Shown: positions 31,901-46,900 of the stretch, one piece after another | How positions within the stretch are numbered: the stretch's first letter is position 1 | Layout: each line of letters starts with the position of its first letter | The notes under the pieces: generated by a model | What the model was told of the DNA's origin: nothing | What the model saw: the letters and a program-made list of their open reading frames with translations, nothing else | Database searches by the model: none | Translations under genes and position numbers: made by a program | Assembly: GCF_910591885.1 (NCBI RefSeq) | Contig: NC_063270.1 | Span: 2,294,001-2,358,000, forward strand | Length of the DNA: 64,000 bases | Origin: Bombus terrestris | Lineage: Eukaryota > Arthropoda > Insecta > Hymenoptera > Apidae | Reading direction: 5' to 3'

Positions 31901-34900
31901 ACCACGCGTCGCTGTGCCCTACGACTAGGTGTCCTCTGGAAAATCGGCGGTGGATTCCGTCTGATCACCGTGTGCTTCTCAGAGCTAGACGGAGGACTGT
32001 ACGAGCGGAAACGAGAGTAAGGACTCAAAGGTGGTGGACCGGTAGCCATTAACCGGAAAAATGCTTGGTGTTCCAAACAACACTTCCATAGATGTCTACA
32101 GGCACCTTTTGACGGTGACTCGAAACCGTGCGTTCTCTCCTCAGAATTCTTTTCGCTGACTCTTAGCATGAAATATCTACCCTGAAAGAAGTAATAGGAT
32201 GATTTTTATGTATTTTAATGCTAATTATAGTAGCAATTTTGATATGTGAAACACATAAGTGAATAATGTTTCGAGAAATGCTGTTTACCTACCTTATAAT
32301 AGATCTTATTGATTCGAGGCCAGTAGTAATTTCCCACTTTGGACTTGTTACGTAGTAGAATTATCCCGCTTGGCGTCAGACCCAAAAAATACTCTACGCT
32401 ATCTTCACCCTGCGGATCGAGATTACGGGTTTTTTTTTACACATTATCGTGTTTCGTTAAGGCATCGGTAACCTTTGTTCGTTCAAACAACAAGTACCTA
32501 CCAAAACGGGATGCAAATCAACCCCGTACATTTCCAGCCATTTCACCTTGTCCAAATAATTCAGCTCCGCGGCAGAGGGTAATTGTCCTCTGGAAAAGGA
32601 GGTCATTGTTACTTTAAATTACCTTCATTATTAATTGCGTGTATTGTGAAATCTATTACTTTACTTTCTATACTATATGTGAAACAAATAAAAGCGGGTA
32701 TCTCCTTTACAGATACTTGTGCTAAGGAATGTAATGTAAATGTAAGACATACACGAGAGTTTTATGAAGTTCCACTATACGATTTTCCAATTCCGTAGTT
32801 TGGTTCGCTAAAAACCGAAATTCAGTAACGTAGCCCACAGAATGTCGTCTTGGATCGTAGTCACCGAGTTCCGCTGAAACAATAATATTAATTCAATGTT
32901 ATTTTAATTCAAGAAATAATGTCTCTGGGAGTATATCGCTTATTTCTGAAATCTTAAATTAGTTTATCCGGAGAAACAATATGTATAAACTTTTTTTCAT
33001 AAAAAACGTGCAATTACACTCTAAAAATTGATGACTCCCTGGTATATGTTGCACATTGTACACGTAACAGGTCACAAATATTTAATGTTTCCTCATTACG
33101 TAATTCCATACATTTTCTTTATACGGACATACGAGTTCATCGAGCATACAAGACGTACACACGTGGAACACGTTCACGATTTATTTTCAAAGCATTAAGC
33201 AAATCGTCCAGTAACACGCATTCCCTCAACCGGATGCTTGCACGCATTATCTACGCTAGGAGAAAAAGTATGATAGCACTCTCATCCTGCAATCTACGTA
33301 CGCACAAGTTGCGCCTAGTCCACCCTTCTTTTTCCTCTTTCTCCTTAGTTTCTTACCCTGCACGATCTAAACGCATGCAAGTGGGAGAATTTATGCCTTA
33401 AAGTTGCTGTCGCATTTTTCTTAGAATATCGTGCAATGCGAGAAAAAATTACATGTGGTACAATTTGTTCGATTTTATTGGAGATAAATACATATGGAGA
33501 TAATTTGTGCATTTTATTGGAGATAAAAATGGTGAAAATTAGAAAATTAAACATTTTGTGATTACAATATTCAAATAGTTAGACACATGTAATTATTTTT
33601 TCGATAACATAGGAAACGAATCCTATCTAAGTGACTGTGTTACTCAAGCTTCTTTGAAATTTAAGATCTATATTTCTGATTTACCATTGTCTAGCTGCTG
33701 TCCTCATTCCTTTTGTCTTTGATGCACCTAGCTTATCATGATATACGAGGTAACCAATTCAATTGTATAAGAAATTCCGTTTTGATGCACCAGTTTAAAA
33801 CTTAATATATTAAGTTGTCCTAAAAGTTTCTTTTGTTTTGCAAGGGAACAATAGATAATCCATTTTATTCCAATAGAACCTAATACATCACGGCACAACA
33901 TTGCATGCAAATTGCAGCAAAGAAATTATTCGAACGTAATGCCACTTATGTAGAATATTAGTTTCTATAAAATATCACAACTAGATATAGATATAGATAT
34001 TATTGCTCATATTATAATATACATGATTAAAATTAGTCATTATTAAAATATAAAAGAAAAGTATCTTTTATTTTATCGTTATTATTTTGTAAACTTTTTA
34101 CTTTTCACTACTTTTCAAACTTTCACAAACCCAGTGACACATGTTGCTGACTGAACGATCGCAATCTGCTGCAATATGCTACTTTCCATCGTAATGTGTA
34201 AACTCCAAATGCAAAAATGCTTAAAATTGTCTCAACAACAGAACCAATTAAATTCACTTGGTCGCGTTGTGTAAAACTAAGATTTCAATATCTAGGCAAC
34301 TAATCGCATAAATCTAATTTACATAAAGGAATTTCAGCTCGTCGGAATTTCGCTTCTTTCGTCCTATCTCCAAGTTCTGCTTCTTCGAAACCTGTCACCG
34401 TCAGTTGCTATAGGCTGCAGCACGGAAATGCCCTCCAGAAATCATCCTAGTCGCTTAATTGAATCACTGACTTTGATGAATATCGGCTGAGACCAGCACG
34501 AGGGGCACTTTATTTTCTCGCTGGTTTGGTCTCTCTCCGGTCCTTCGCCTACCATACAGAACAGAATTCCTGCACCTTGTCGTCGTCGATTTCTTGTATG
34601 TTCATTCGGTCATGTAATTACGAGACCGCTGATCGTAGACTACGAAACGATCGAAATCAAACCGCAAAACGCGTTATCAGGGTCCCAGAAGTTTTGCCTA
34701 AATGAAGAGGAATTTGTTCGATGATGAAAATGGTATGCGGAGATGTTCGACCATGTGAACGATTATGGAAGAAGAACTGTCCCGTACGTGAGGAAAGAAG
34801 TAGTGTGTGGAGCCAAGGAATGCGACTCGATCGATAAAAGTCGTCGCTCGTAATTAAAACCTTTGGATTCTACCTTTACATTTAACGAGACAACGATTTG

Positions 34901-37900
34901 ATCGTTGATCGATGGAAATTGGTGATCGAAGGGGAATGAGGTGTATTGAATGGAACGAGGAGCAATCCTTCTTGGTATCGAAAGTTGTTGAAAGTTGTGA
35001 ATATTAATTGTGCAGCTTGTTAGTTCGGTTTAGAAGGCGAGAAGTTCAAGTTTGTTGAAATTAAAAGGAAAATTTAATTAGACTTAGAACGACGTAAGGG
35101 AATATACGGTAATTTATATGTCGACTTCTTGATTAGATATTATAAAATCTAATATATTAGATAATATAAAATCTATAAATTTCCTTCCTTGAAATTGTTA
35201 AATCTGTAAGTATTACTTTTCATTTATTTTTCATTTATTAAATGTGAAATTTTTCAATAAATGCAAAAATAAAAGATGTAAAAACGAATATTTTGTAACT
35301 GAAAAAATAAACAAGACAAAATGTTTATCGATATGGCTAATTGATCATTCATATTATCCTGATGGCAATACCGATCGGATGACTTTACGAATACCGTGAA
35401 TTCCATAAAATAAAGTGCTTAGAACGAAAGTCGTATCATGCTGCTGAGTCATAGTCAATAAAGTACGAAACAAATTTCTTTTCAACTACCAAGCTATTAA
35501 AATGTTGCTAAAAGGTTTCTTACAAGGAACAATGTATTGTCATTTTAACACAAATATTTATAGTATTTATAAAGAAATATTAAAAATTTTTATTTCTGCT
35601 TATTATTTGTCAGATAACTTTTATATCAGCTTTTATCAATAACTCTAGATATTTGAGATTTTATTCCTGGGAGGAGCACAAACTTGTTCCAAAGTAAATT
35701 GGTACATCGTAAGCAAGAAATCACCCTTTTGATCTACGAAATTGAAATTATATTTTATAAAAAGATACGGAAATCCTTTCAAGTTACATTTCACTGACCG
35801 TCCTTTGTACATCTTTGATTTCTACCCGCTTGACCAATAATTTCCAAGGCCCTTTATGCTATTTCTTTTCGCATTTCCAATTACAGAAGTGAAGTGAGCT
35901 AGTCGAATTTTTTCTGTCAACGCAATTACTTCAGTGGTGTTTTCGTTTACTAAAAATGTTTCAATCAAAAGTTATATACTCAGTTACGTAACGATATTTT
36001 TTATACAAAGAGATATAAAAGTTCAAGTCGCATACTAAAATTAGCTCTGATTGAAAACTTAGTCGATTCAATATTCACTTTGGAATAAAAATCGCATAGA
36101 ATAGTAATTTCATTGAGTGGTATTCATCTATATGAAGGTACGCATCATTAAGAGACAACGGGAAGCAACGATAACAGGTTAAACGTACGAAACAATTAAG
36201 TTTTCAAATAGGATTCCATTGTCCGTGTTTCAATGAGGCATTCTCGAGAATTTTTCTTCTTGTTCGAAGAACAGAAGGAGCCGCGGAACGATAGTGGGAG
36301 TATAAATTAATTTACGAAGCGAAACAGCGCTCTAAAAATGAATCCATCCCGTCCGAGTGAAGGGAGCTCGACAGTGCAAGAAGAAATACGCGTGACAATA
36401 ATGGAATTCACCCCAGCGAGGCTCGGAAAAAAACGAAAGAAACGCCTAAAGGTGTTTTCGTCGCCGTTGTAATGGCATTGTAAGCTCAAAGCTCCTTGGC
36501 TATCTTGTTTGAGATCTCCGTGGAGTTGGACAACGCTTTTCGCTGGCGCAAGCACTATCTCCCATTCGTAAAACGACGACCGGGTCTACTTATTTCCAGA
36601 GTAACTCCAATATTTGCGGAAGCTGAGCGTAAAAGGGTTCGTCGCTGGACGAATCAGATTCATTGCTCGAAAGAAAAACGCGTTACCAAAGAGTGGTGCA
36701 TTTTCAGAGGAGACGCTGGAACGAGAAAGAGATAAAAATCATGTACGAGTGACTATCCTGGTTGGCGAGTTGATTAATATTCGTCGTTAAACTGTCTTCC
36801 TCGTAAAATTACTTCCCGACGCTGAACAAGCGCGTAATTGCGTACGCTATATAACGGCCAAGTTTCGCTCTCGTCCCTTCTTTTTCTTTTGTATTCATGG
36901 GAGAAAAAGGTTTCTTTAATTGCTGCGAGCCGCATGAACCAAGGAAAATGTGGAATTTTTCAAGGAGACCGTGCAATATCAAGGGTTTGATTAAATAGAT
37001 GCGATGAATAAGTCATATGAATAAATTTGAAAGATGATTTTCCACGTATAGACATGAAAATATGAATTTCACAAAACAATTCCATTCAGACGAGCTTTGA
37101 TTATGAAATTCGCTGATATCGTTCTTACTAAAAATATCTCTTTCGCGCCTTGACTTCAAAAAATTTCTCGACTTTTACTTAATTTTTCAACGTTAACTTG
37201 TTGTTTGTTATATATTCTCTGCTCGTTGCTTTGTATTCTTCCTGTTTACTTTTCGTTCTTTGCCAGTTGATTCTCTGTCAATGACTAGTTAATTCAAGGA
37301 TCCTCTATTGTACTGTAGTATTTAAAACTAACAAATTCAAAATCAATGTGTATTCTACCACGTATCTTCCCTATATACGTACTTACTCTATCTCTTTACA
37401 CCATTCCAAACACCTAATATTTGCTTATCATCCAACACACGAGACGTTCATTTATGTTCAACGTTACAGCAGCTTATTAGTTTAACCTTTACGATTGCCG
37501 AGGCAAAGAGAAAGAACAAAGAAGGATTAAAATTAAGATAAAATAAAAGGGATATTAAAATCTTGAATTTCTATTGGACAGTTAAGAAACTACTTTGAGG
37601 TAGCTCTATTACCGTGGTAAAAGAAACAGACAGTGACTAGTATTTTTAGTGTTACGCAAATCGCAATCGCAAGATCTCTGGTAGACGAATCACGTTCCGA
37701 AACGAAGACTTCTGGGTTCGGTAGTATCGAAGGGAAGAGCGCGTTTCGCGTGGAGAAGCGCGGAAAGAAAGGCAAGCAGGAAAGTCGAACACGTAAAATT
37801 CTGTTGCTCAAGATGTTGCAATCCATCGTCGCGCGGTGATCTCATCCGTGGCGAACCGCAGTCGCATTCAGAGAAGTTTATCTCCATTTCGCGAAGCAAA

Positions 37901-40900
37901 ACGCGTGCCATGTCCATTTTTCTCTCTCTCGCCAGCTTCACGCCTTCCTCGTCCGTTCCGCGTTTCGTTGTCAACGGGCAGAGAGACTGAACAAGAAGAA
38001 AGGGCATTCATTTCGTCCCTTTTGACGGCGATGAGACGCAAACACGACCGTATCTTTTTCTCTCGTTCTCTTTTCCTCTTCCACTGTATCCACCCTTTCT
38101 CTATTTGCATGACTTTGAATCTCAGCAGCAGATAACTAACGCGTGGACCTGCAGCTTTCTTCTGGTCGGTTCTTGCCAGCGTCGTCGTCTTTCCATCGCG
38201 TGCGTTAGACCAGAACGCGTCGATGTTTCGAAATCTTCAACCGTTAACTTATTTTTTAGTTTTTAGTATATCTTTTGAGTATTAACTTTACACGATATCA
38301 TTTTCTCCTAGCATTTTCGTTCTTCTCGTCATTTTCCTTAATATAACTAAAGTATATCACACGCTATTGTGCAAACGAAAACTTCGGCTCAAAGATACAG
38401 GAAAGGAGTAAAATCTTTCACGAAGATTGATTACTTGCTCCATTCTATCTATATTTGAACGGAAGTATTTCGAAATAGAAACGAGTATCTGCAAAGGGTG
38501 GAAAGTTAGAAGCACTTTAGGAAAGTTTAACTCGTTACATGGTCGTCTCTTTTCACCGGCGACATTGAAATCACATGCCGTTCAAACGTTCTGCGAATTT
38601 TTTTACATCACTTTCGTTGAACCGTGTCTTTGCTGGATACTTTATCTGTACTCTGTACTCGGAGGACAAAAGATTCCAGAACTTTTTTCGAAACGTTCCC
38701 TCCATTTGTTACTTTTGACAAACGTTTGAATTGTTTAATTAATTATATTTACGATTAAAATTTTTGTCACGGCGTATAATTTTGTAAGATATTTAATATT
38801 TGTTAAATAACATGATATGTAACTCAAGTTAAATGTAATCGATCAGAAATTTAGCGACACCAAAGAAATGAAATACAGTTTCCATGCTAGATATTTGCCT
38901 GCAAGAGTGCAGGATTAATTCAGGTTTTGCAACGGGTTCGCGATTAACACGAGCGAAAACGGACGAAAACGTGGTGATTTTTCACATCACCGTGTTTTTA
39001 CCACTGGCGAAAGTGCTCTCGTACAGCCTCTTGATTTCAGACTGTAAATTAAAAAATGAGGATACTCTTTCGTACTTTTCTATTTCATGTTGCTTTCCTT
39101 GGGATTCCATTTAAAGGTGAAAAATATATTCAAATGTGCATATTATTTTTTCTTTTAACTCCTCGATTACGATACGTAGCATTCCACTTAAATTAAGAAA
39201 ATACAGCTTCTTTCAAATACGGATTTAGTGAAAATTTAAATAAAAGGTAGATTGTATTATGGAAAGTAAATAAAATCTGCGAAGAGATCAATTTTGTTCA
39301 TTTCGAACGAAAATTCTTTCAAAATATCTTCGACGATCAGTGAATTTTAAATTCTCTCAGCACGAGTCACAATTGTCTTTCGATTCAAGACGTGCAAAGC
39401 TAAGTCTACACCGACAGACGATTGTCCCCAGACAATCAACGTGTCGCAGACAATCAGCGTTTATCTTTCGTGCAAAATCCGCGGAAAGACAGATGCTGAT
39501 TGGAAATGTTGACTTAACTTAAAGCTAGTCGTAATTTCCACGTTTATCGGCGTGCAAAGTTCATAGAAAATAGAGAAAAGTATGTTTCGCGATTCTGAGC
39601 GGGTGAACGCAGTTCTCCAAAAAGATTCGATGAAACGGTGTTGCGCGTTGCCTGTCCACCGGAAAGGCGATGAAAAAGAAACGATGGTGAAGTGTAATTT
39701 CGACGTGACGGCTTTGTGCCGCGTGGGTGCATAATGTAGCACCTACCATGCAATTTTGTTTAGACTCTCTCGGAAATAAGCGTGCCCGAGCGTTAGGCGT
39801 TGCCCCGTGAAATTTCCACCGACGCCATCCTTGTCTTGCAATGTTGACTGCTCGGAACCAAGGCGGCGTTATCGCGATAAAAATTGCACACGTTTCATCG
39901 TTCTCTTCGTGTTTTGTCTACTTCGACCATAGGGAACGCAGATTGCCGTCGCGTAAAATCTTATCGGGCATGACTCGTTTCCAAGCGGTAACACGGTGAA
40001 GAAAGACGGGGATAGAGAGAATAGTGCAACGATTCTTCATTTGAAAGCGTATTAGGTTACATGATGAATGATTCGAGTTACTTAGCTTCTTCCAGGTATT
40101 TCGTGTTTTAATAAAAAGATCTTTGGATTGAAAGCAATAGTGAAAAATCGGTAGAAATTGCGCAGCAATTCCAGTATATTTTTACCGCGAAATTTTTTGA
40201 ACCGATGCATGTTAATAAGTAAGTTATTGTTATATAAATCTATTTTAGTTATATGTCAAATTTAAATAAAAAATCATCCGAGTGAAATGGTAAACAAACA
40301 ATTTTTTATCAATGCAGTAAAATAATTTTGATAAATGAATTTTGACTGCAAATGAATCAAATTCTTTTTTTCTTACCGTATCCGATAGGAACATGCTACT
40401 GTACAATACTACGGTTAAATTGATTACACGCGAAATTATATGCGTTAATTGAATTACTGCACCTAAATCGCATCAAGCTAATTAAACAGGGTAATTAAAC
40501 GTTAGCATAAATTTGGCGCAAATCATAGGAAATGAAATTTAATTGAAAAAGCAAAAACGATCGAATCAAATTCTCTCTTATCAAAGCTGTCGATACTACT
40601 TAATACCCGAAATACTAGGGATTTATGAAGTACCAAACAGCAGTTATTAAGTTAATTATTTTGGACCTTTATCAATTAACAATATGCAACATTACTAAAA
40701 AATCCTTCAAAAAATTTTCTGAAAAACTTAAAAACGTACTCGGTAAAAATTCGAATAATTTTTATTAATAATTTTATATCCAGGGAAATCTTTGTGTTTC
40801 CTTAACTTGCCTCATTTTCCATCTTTATATTAGAAAATAAAATCACTGTAAGCATAATACCGTAAGCATAAAGTCACGTTTAATTTAGATCTAACCATTA

Positions 40901-43900
40901 ACTGCTACATTATAAATTTATGCGATCGTAAAATCCTCGAAACCTGTGCCTGCAGAATCTTCTCGATAATTATCGACTGTTTATCGTCGATAATTGCGTG
41001 AAACTAGCCTTACGAGATCAAGCATAACGTTATCGTGGGTTACACAAACCCGATTCCGCCTATTTTTTGCATAATGTTATTCCAGATGAGAAAACCAGAA
41101 CGACCTCTTCCTTGCATGCAAGATTCAAGGGCAGTGCAAATCATACCGGAAGACGATGCCAGGAAAGTCGAGTCGTTGACAGTGAAACAAAAGGAGTTAC
41201 GCCTCATTTTCAGAATTATAGTGGCATCTCTAATGAGGAACGAGCACTCGGAGGCCATTTGTGGTTCACGTTGGTAATTGTCTCGGCAAGATTACTTGCT
41301 TAAGCGATTTTCCTTTACGCCTGCTTGCGACTCGACGTTTGCGCGTTCCCGGCCAAGAGCGCTCTGTTTCTTCGAATTGTCTTCCCTTAATTGGATGTGA
41401 TTCTCGGTTTCAATTAGCGCAGTTTTTTTCGCGATAATTACGGAAGTGTCGTGTTTAACGAGGATCAAAAATGATTTAAGACTATTTTTCTAAAGGTTTC
41501 GTTGAAATTCTTGGAATTTCCTTATTAAATCCGTTAGAGTAATCTCCAAAGAAATACCAATCCCTAGGGAAGATGAGAAAATATATTATCGAACTAAAAT
41601 TAATCGGTACATTTCACGCGAAAATAATTTATCTCTATTTGAAATATTTTATGAGGATAGTTAGTTATTTGTTTGATTATATTTCGCGTTTTTGTTAACA
41701 TATACTTGATAGAAATCCTTTGAAATTGCACCCTGTAATTGAATTATTATATTATAGTTCTGAAGGAATTAATTTACGGAGTTACGAAGAAAGCTACGAT
41801 ATTAATTAAGCCAAATTCCCCAGTTAGTTAAGAGTAGATAGAAGGTACCAAGAATTGAATGGTATAATAAGATTTATCTTATTACTTCGCTGTTTTCGTC
41901 AGGATAGTCATCGCTAAAACTTCAGGTTTACAAGGCAGAATACTTAAAAAGATCGAATGTTCTAGCACATAAAATTTGAATGAAATTTCCAAAGGAATTT
42001 ATGAGAACTTTACTGGCTGGAACAGGTATTTCACGAACCATTACTTTGCGTCCTTCGTTAAGCATTCACAAAGCCCTGAACGCGTATGTTTAGATTTTTT
42101 CTATTGAAAAAGATTTTAAGATTTAAAGATTTTAAATAAAAAGAAATGGCTTAATAAAAAACAACAAATAGTTATTTTTACTACAAATTTTTTTTAATTT
42201 ACTTAGACGAAAATATGATTAAATGCATTCGTTGTGCTTATTGATACTAAAATCAACGTTCTGTTACAAAAGTAATTATTTAATCACTTTTAAGAATACA
42301 ACTGCATTTCACAATGTCAAATACCATTGTACAATCAACATTAATTAATATTAATTAACACGCTTTTCGGTTTATTTTTGCAATCAAATAGAACTGTGCA
42401 ACGTTAGCTAGTGTCTCTGAATTTTTAAACCTATTCCTTTAAAAGAGTCGCTACTTTACGTCGGAGAAACAGATTTCCTCTTGAATTATTTCGTTCAATT
42501 AGCATAGGTTCGATTTCCTTTTCGTTGAAAAAATTGTCTCGTTACTCGGGCCGGGAAAATAGTTAATCCAGCTTTGCAACGAACACGTTTGGAACTGAAT
42601 GTTAATGCCGCAACGGTATTACCAACTCCTCCCATTCTTCCGCATCTACGAGTTAACTTTCTTTGACCTTGAGAAGATTAATACGCCGGGATTTAATTAA
42701 CGCTACCAATTTTAATCATAGCGTTCATTAGAAGCGGTAATAATCTTCGTGCTCAGTCGGCTGACGGAAGCCGCGTTGTGAAAAGAAATCGAGCGAACAT
42801 TAACCATCTGATTGATTGCACTTGCCGCGTACGCTTCCGTGATACATTTGCATAATGCATTTCCCTTGGAAAATTATAGCTTTACCGGTTTGAAAAATCT
42901 GTCCTTACTGTGAAATCGCAAAATAGACAGATTTTTGATCGTTTAAGAATAAGATCCTCCATTTTTATTTCCTCTGATCGAGTGACGTAATTTGTTCACG
43001 TCGACTATTTGCATCACATTTTCGAGAAACAAACAAATAAAAACCACGCCTAATTATATCATATTCTTCTCCGGAGAAATAACTTGCACATATATATTTT
43101 TGTTGCGCCATAAGTTTACGTGATCGGAAATTGATGGATTTTAAGATCTCCGTTTAATTATTTATGGATACCTTTTTTCTTTTTCACCGATGTCGTCTTA
43201 GCAAAAATTATTATCAGTTGAAAAGAATGTTTGCGAACTTTGTCGCATGTTACGTAATACTTTCTAAGACGCAACACGCGGTTCATAAGTAACGTCTATA
43301 TAAAAATTCATTTCATATATGTTGAAAATATCTATACCTATTGTCAGTTTTGGTAGTAAATCAAACAAAACCTGACTCTAACGAGTAACTATAATATTTA
43401 TTAAAAATTTATATACTTTGCGAAAGTAATGTGAAAAAGGTCATATTCTTACATTGGACGACGTATGCTCCTAATTCCGCGGCCAAGTCGAACGACACAG
43501 GAAGTCGTCCTTGGAGAATATCCTGCTTCACTTGGAGGAAAAACTGGTACCTTGAATAAAAAAGAACACATATTTTTATCGTATGAATAAAAAGCAAGAA
43601 CAAGACGACAAACTTTTCCTTCGATAGTTTTCGATGAAAATTTAATTTTAACACATCTGTTTTATTTTTAATATTAAAATTGTTTTATGCAATATATAAC
43701 CACGCACCTCATAAGATAATATAATATTACATATAGTATAATAATAATATATAATGTAGTAATATAAATTTCTATACAATTCTTTTTGCACACAATTTAT
43801 CGAGATAATATTTTATAAACTAGGTAATAGATCTTTCCTTCTCTCAAAGATATGATAAAGGAAACGTTTGGCAGCCACTGTATGTATGTCGCGTATATAA

Positions 43901-46900
43901 TTAATAACGTATGACACGTATAAACGTCTTACACACGAGAGGAGCAAAAGAAACGAAGCAAAAGGAGCGAAGCAGAAGAAGCGAAGCAAAAGTGGAAGAA
44001 GGAGAAAAAGACGAAGAAGAATGGGAGGGAAAAAAGGAAAAGTTACGAGATGGGGTCAACTTGCGGCTCGACTCGCCGCGAACTTCGATTTTGCCATCGT
44101 TGCCTTCGCGGTTTCTCCTCTTGTAAAGTCGTCGTTAAAGGATTTCGTAGTTTCTTTTTCTTTTCTCGCTTGTACCATCCGTTGCCACGACCTTTCTCTG
44201 TCGATATCACTTGCCGTCTCTTTCCTTTCGCGCGCGTTCTCCCTTTCATGCTCGTATGCACCTTTTCCCTCGCAAGCAGATTCCTTTTCGCTAGCACACT
44301 TTTTTCCCGCTTCTTCTTCTCTTTCGCTTTTTCTTCATTTTCTACCTGCCAATCTCTCGTGCCTCTTCGTTCTTTGCTCGTCCACCAGAATCGCTTTCAC
44401 CCTTCGTTCTGTCTTCGAGAATATCTCACATTCGTCCCGACTGCTTTTCCGCTGTCCTATTTACAAACACGATTTATCAGCGGCGAGCCTGAGCAATATA
44501 TTTTTATTTAAGTCCTGCTGACACGGCGTGAAAAGTTCACGAAGAGTTTTGAAAAGCGATTAAAGTAAATATCAATAAGTATCTTTCTGATTCTTAGATT
44601 CTAAAATAATATTTGATTTAAAAGTCTGATAAAGTTCCTTAAGAAACATAGTAACGTTGTAACCTTCCCTTATATCCTTGAACAGTATCTCTTTTCTTTA
44701 GCTCCAGCAATAGGTGTCTTTTATAGAAAACGACATCCTCGCTTAAAGCACCGTTTGCTTAGCTCGTCGCGCGATAAACTTCCTTTCTATTTCATTTTCT
44801 TGATATACACGATCCCCGAACGCTGTTTATTAACGCATGAATAATTCCCCGACCGGTTGTGAATCCTCCACATCCTTCGAAGCCAGACCGAATCCCCGAC
44901 AGACTTTTCCCTCTTTCATATTCCATTTCTTCTCCATTCCCCTGCGCTTTATCTTTTTCCTCCCTTAGTCTGCTGATGCAAGGATTACCTGCGAAATTCG
45001 TTTTAGGGTAATTCCGTGGGATTTACCATCGCTCTTCCGTTTTTCCTGCCTCTCCATCCGCGAATTCTCGTCGCGCGTAACGTTCGTCTCAAACACAAAT
45101 ATACACGCGTATATAACTCTCGTCTCGTTTGTACTCTCTCTCAACAGACTGCAGAAGAAATTTAATATATTATCCTGAAATCATTAAGATCCCATTTATT
45201 AAGTTCCTCTTTTTCGCTAGAGGGATTCTTCGTCTCTTCCTTTTCCAGTCATCGCCTCAATCAGTCTGCTTTCTTGTCTCGTCTTCCTCGCGTCCCTCCC
45301 TCGTTTAACCTCGTCCTCCCCTTCTGTCTCCTGTTTTTTTTCTCTCGCATACTTGTTCTTTTTTCCTGCTAGGTCCACGTTTTCCTTCCTCTTCTTCTTG
45401 CTGCCGATGCAACCTCTGCTCCCTTTCATTCTCGTTTCTCTCTTTCTCCTTTTCTCGGCAACCTCCTGCCTCCATCTCTTGCTTTCTTTTCGCCACCGTT
45501 ACCCGATCGTGGGGAATACCGCTTATTAACACGCCACGTCAGTGCCTGCCGACTATAAATCTGCTCGCGTTATTAAGGAATTGTCAATTCGCTTTCCGGG
45601 CCGCTTTCTCATTTTTCAAAGTCGGATAAAGACGTCTTCGCCGCGTTTCCCTCTCGTTTCTCAGGTTCTCGCGCTCTCCTTCGTCTCACCCATACCACTT
45701 GAATTCTCGAGGAATTGCCAGGCGATTCAAGTCCCGACCTCTTCGTGCACCGCCTCCATTTACATCGCGTTTCAGGCGTTCCTGGTTACGTTAACTTTTT
45801 ACGTTTCCGCGTAAACTATGCAGTGTAAATGCCGTGCGCACGCGACGTCACATGAGATTCGGTTTCAAAGCATTTCGACAACAGCTAACGAACTTTTCGC
45901 CAATTGTCTATTTTCTTCTTAATCTATTTTACATGTTACAAATTTTCCTTTATTGTCATCTTTGCATGTCTTTATTTTTATCATTTATATCGCCTTCTAC
46001 TTTCATCTATATTGAACCATTTTATTTTGCTCCTTTCCACGTTCTTTTACTCGTTGCTCGAACTTCGATCTCCAAAAATGTCAGTGCAATAAACACACAA
46101 ATATGCTTTAATCGTATCAACTTTGAAGCGAATTATTCGTTGCATTTCTTTTGTTAGAAGTGCAGGATATTTTACAGAAGTAAGATAATCAATGTAATAA
46201 AACAGCAAAAATATATTACAGTTAGAATCACCGAAAGGAGTAAGAAAGTAGCGTTAATGCTTACGTATGCAAACGAGTTAATCGATTAGCGGATAAAATA
46301 GAAAGTCTTTGCAAAAAATTGTAAAGAAATAATAAAAGGTTGCAGAAAGTAAATCAAATTTTATACATTTTCTGCCCTTTGAGCGAATCTCTTTTTGAGA
46401 ACACCTAATCGACTCGTCTTTCTTCACGGATTCCTCGTTTCTTACTTGTGGAACTTTAGTTCGCTCGTTCCTCTGATTCGTTCGCGCGTGCAAGAAACGC
46501 TCGCCAAAGTGAGCGATAACGACACGGAGCGGGTCGCGCGCACGCACGAACGAGCGCAGGAACGAATAATTTCGACGCACTCGGAATTCTCAAACGTTAC
46601 CGGCAATTCTGGAATTCCCTGGAATTTTGAGGTTCGCGATCGACCACGGATCGCATGCAGGCGTGACGTCGAACGAAAATTGTCGGCATTATCGGTGCAT
46701 GCGCTAAATTTCACGGCAAACGGCGCGTTTTCGCGCTCTCAGAAAATCGATGATCGCTGGTGACTCCAAATGAAAGCACGAGTTCACCGAATACGTGCCT
46801 TGAAAAGTGCACAGGAAGAACTGACTGCCAGCAATTTGTTACAGCGTTCTTTTCACAAAAGTTTCAGTTCACTCTGACGTTATCTCTACTGTAAATTCTA

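Noticed and set aside
44021..44521. Plus-strand ORF of 166 codons, rich in Phe and Ser
   Set aside because: It reads through a C/T-rich tract, so composition alone explains an open frame; no domain and no splice partners.
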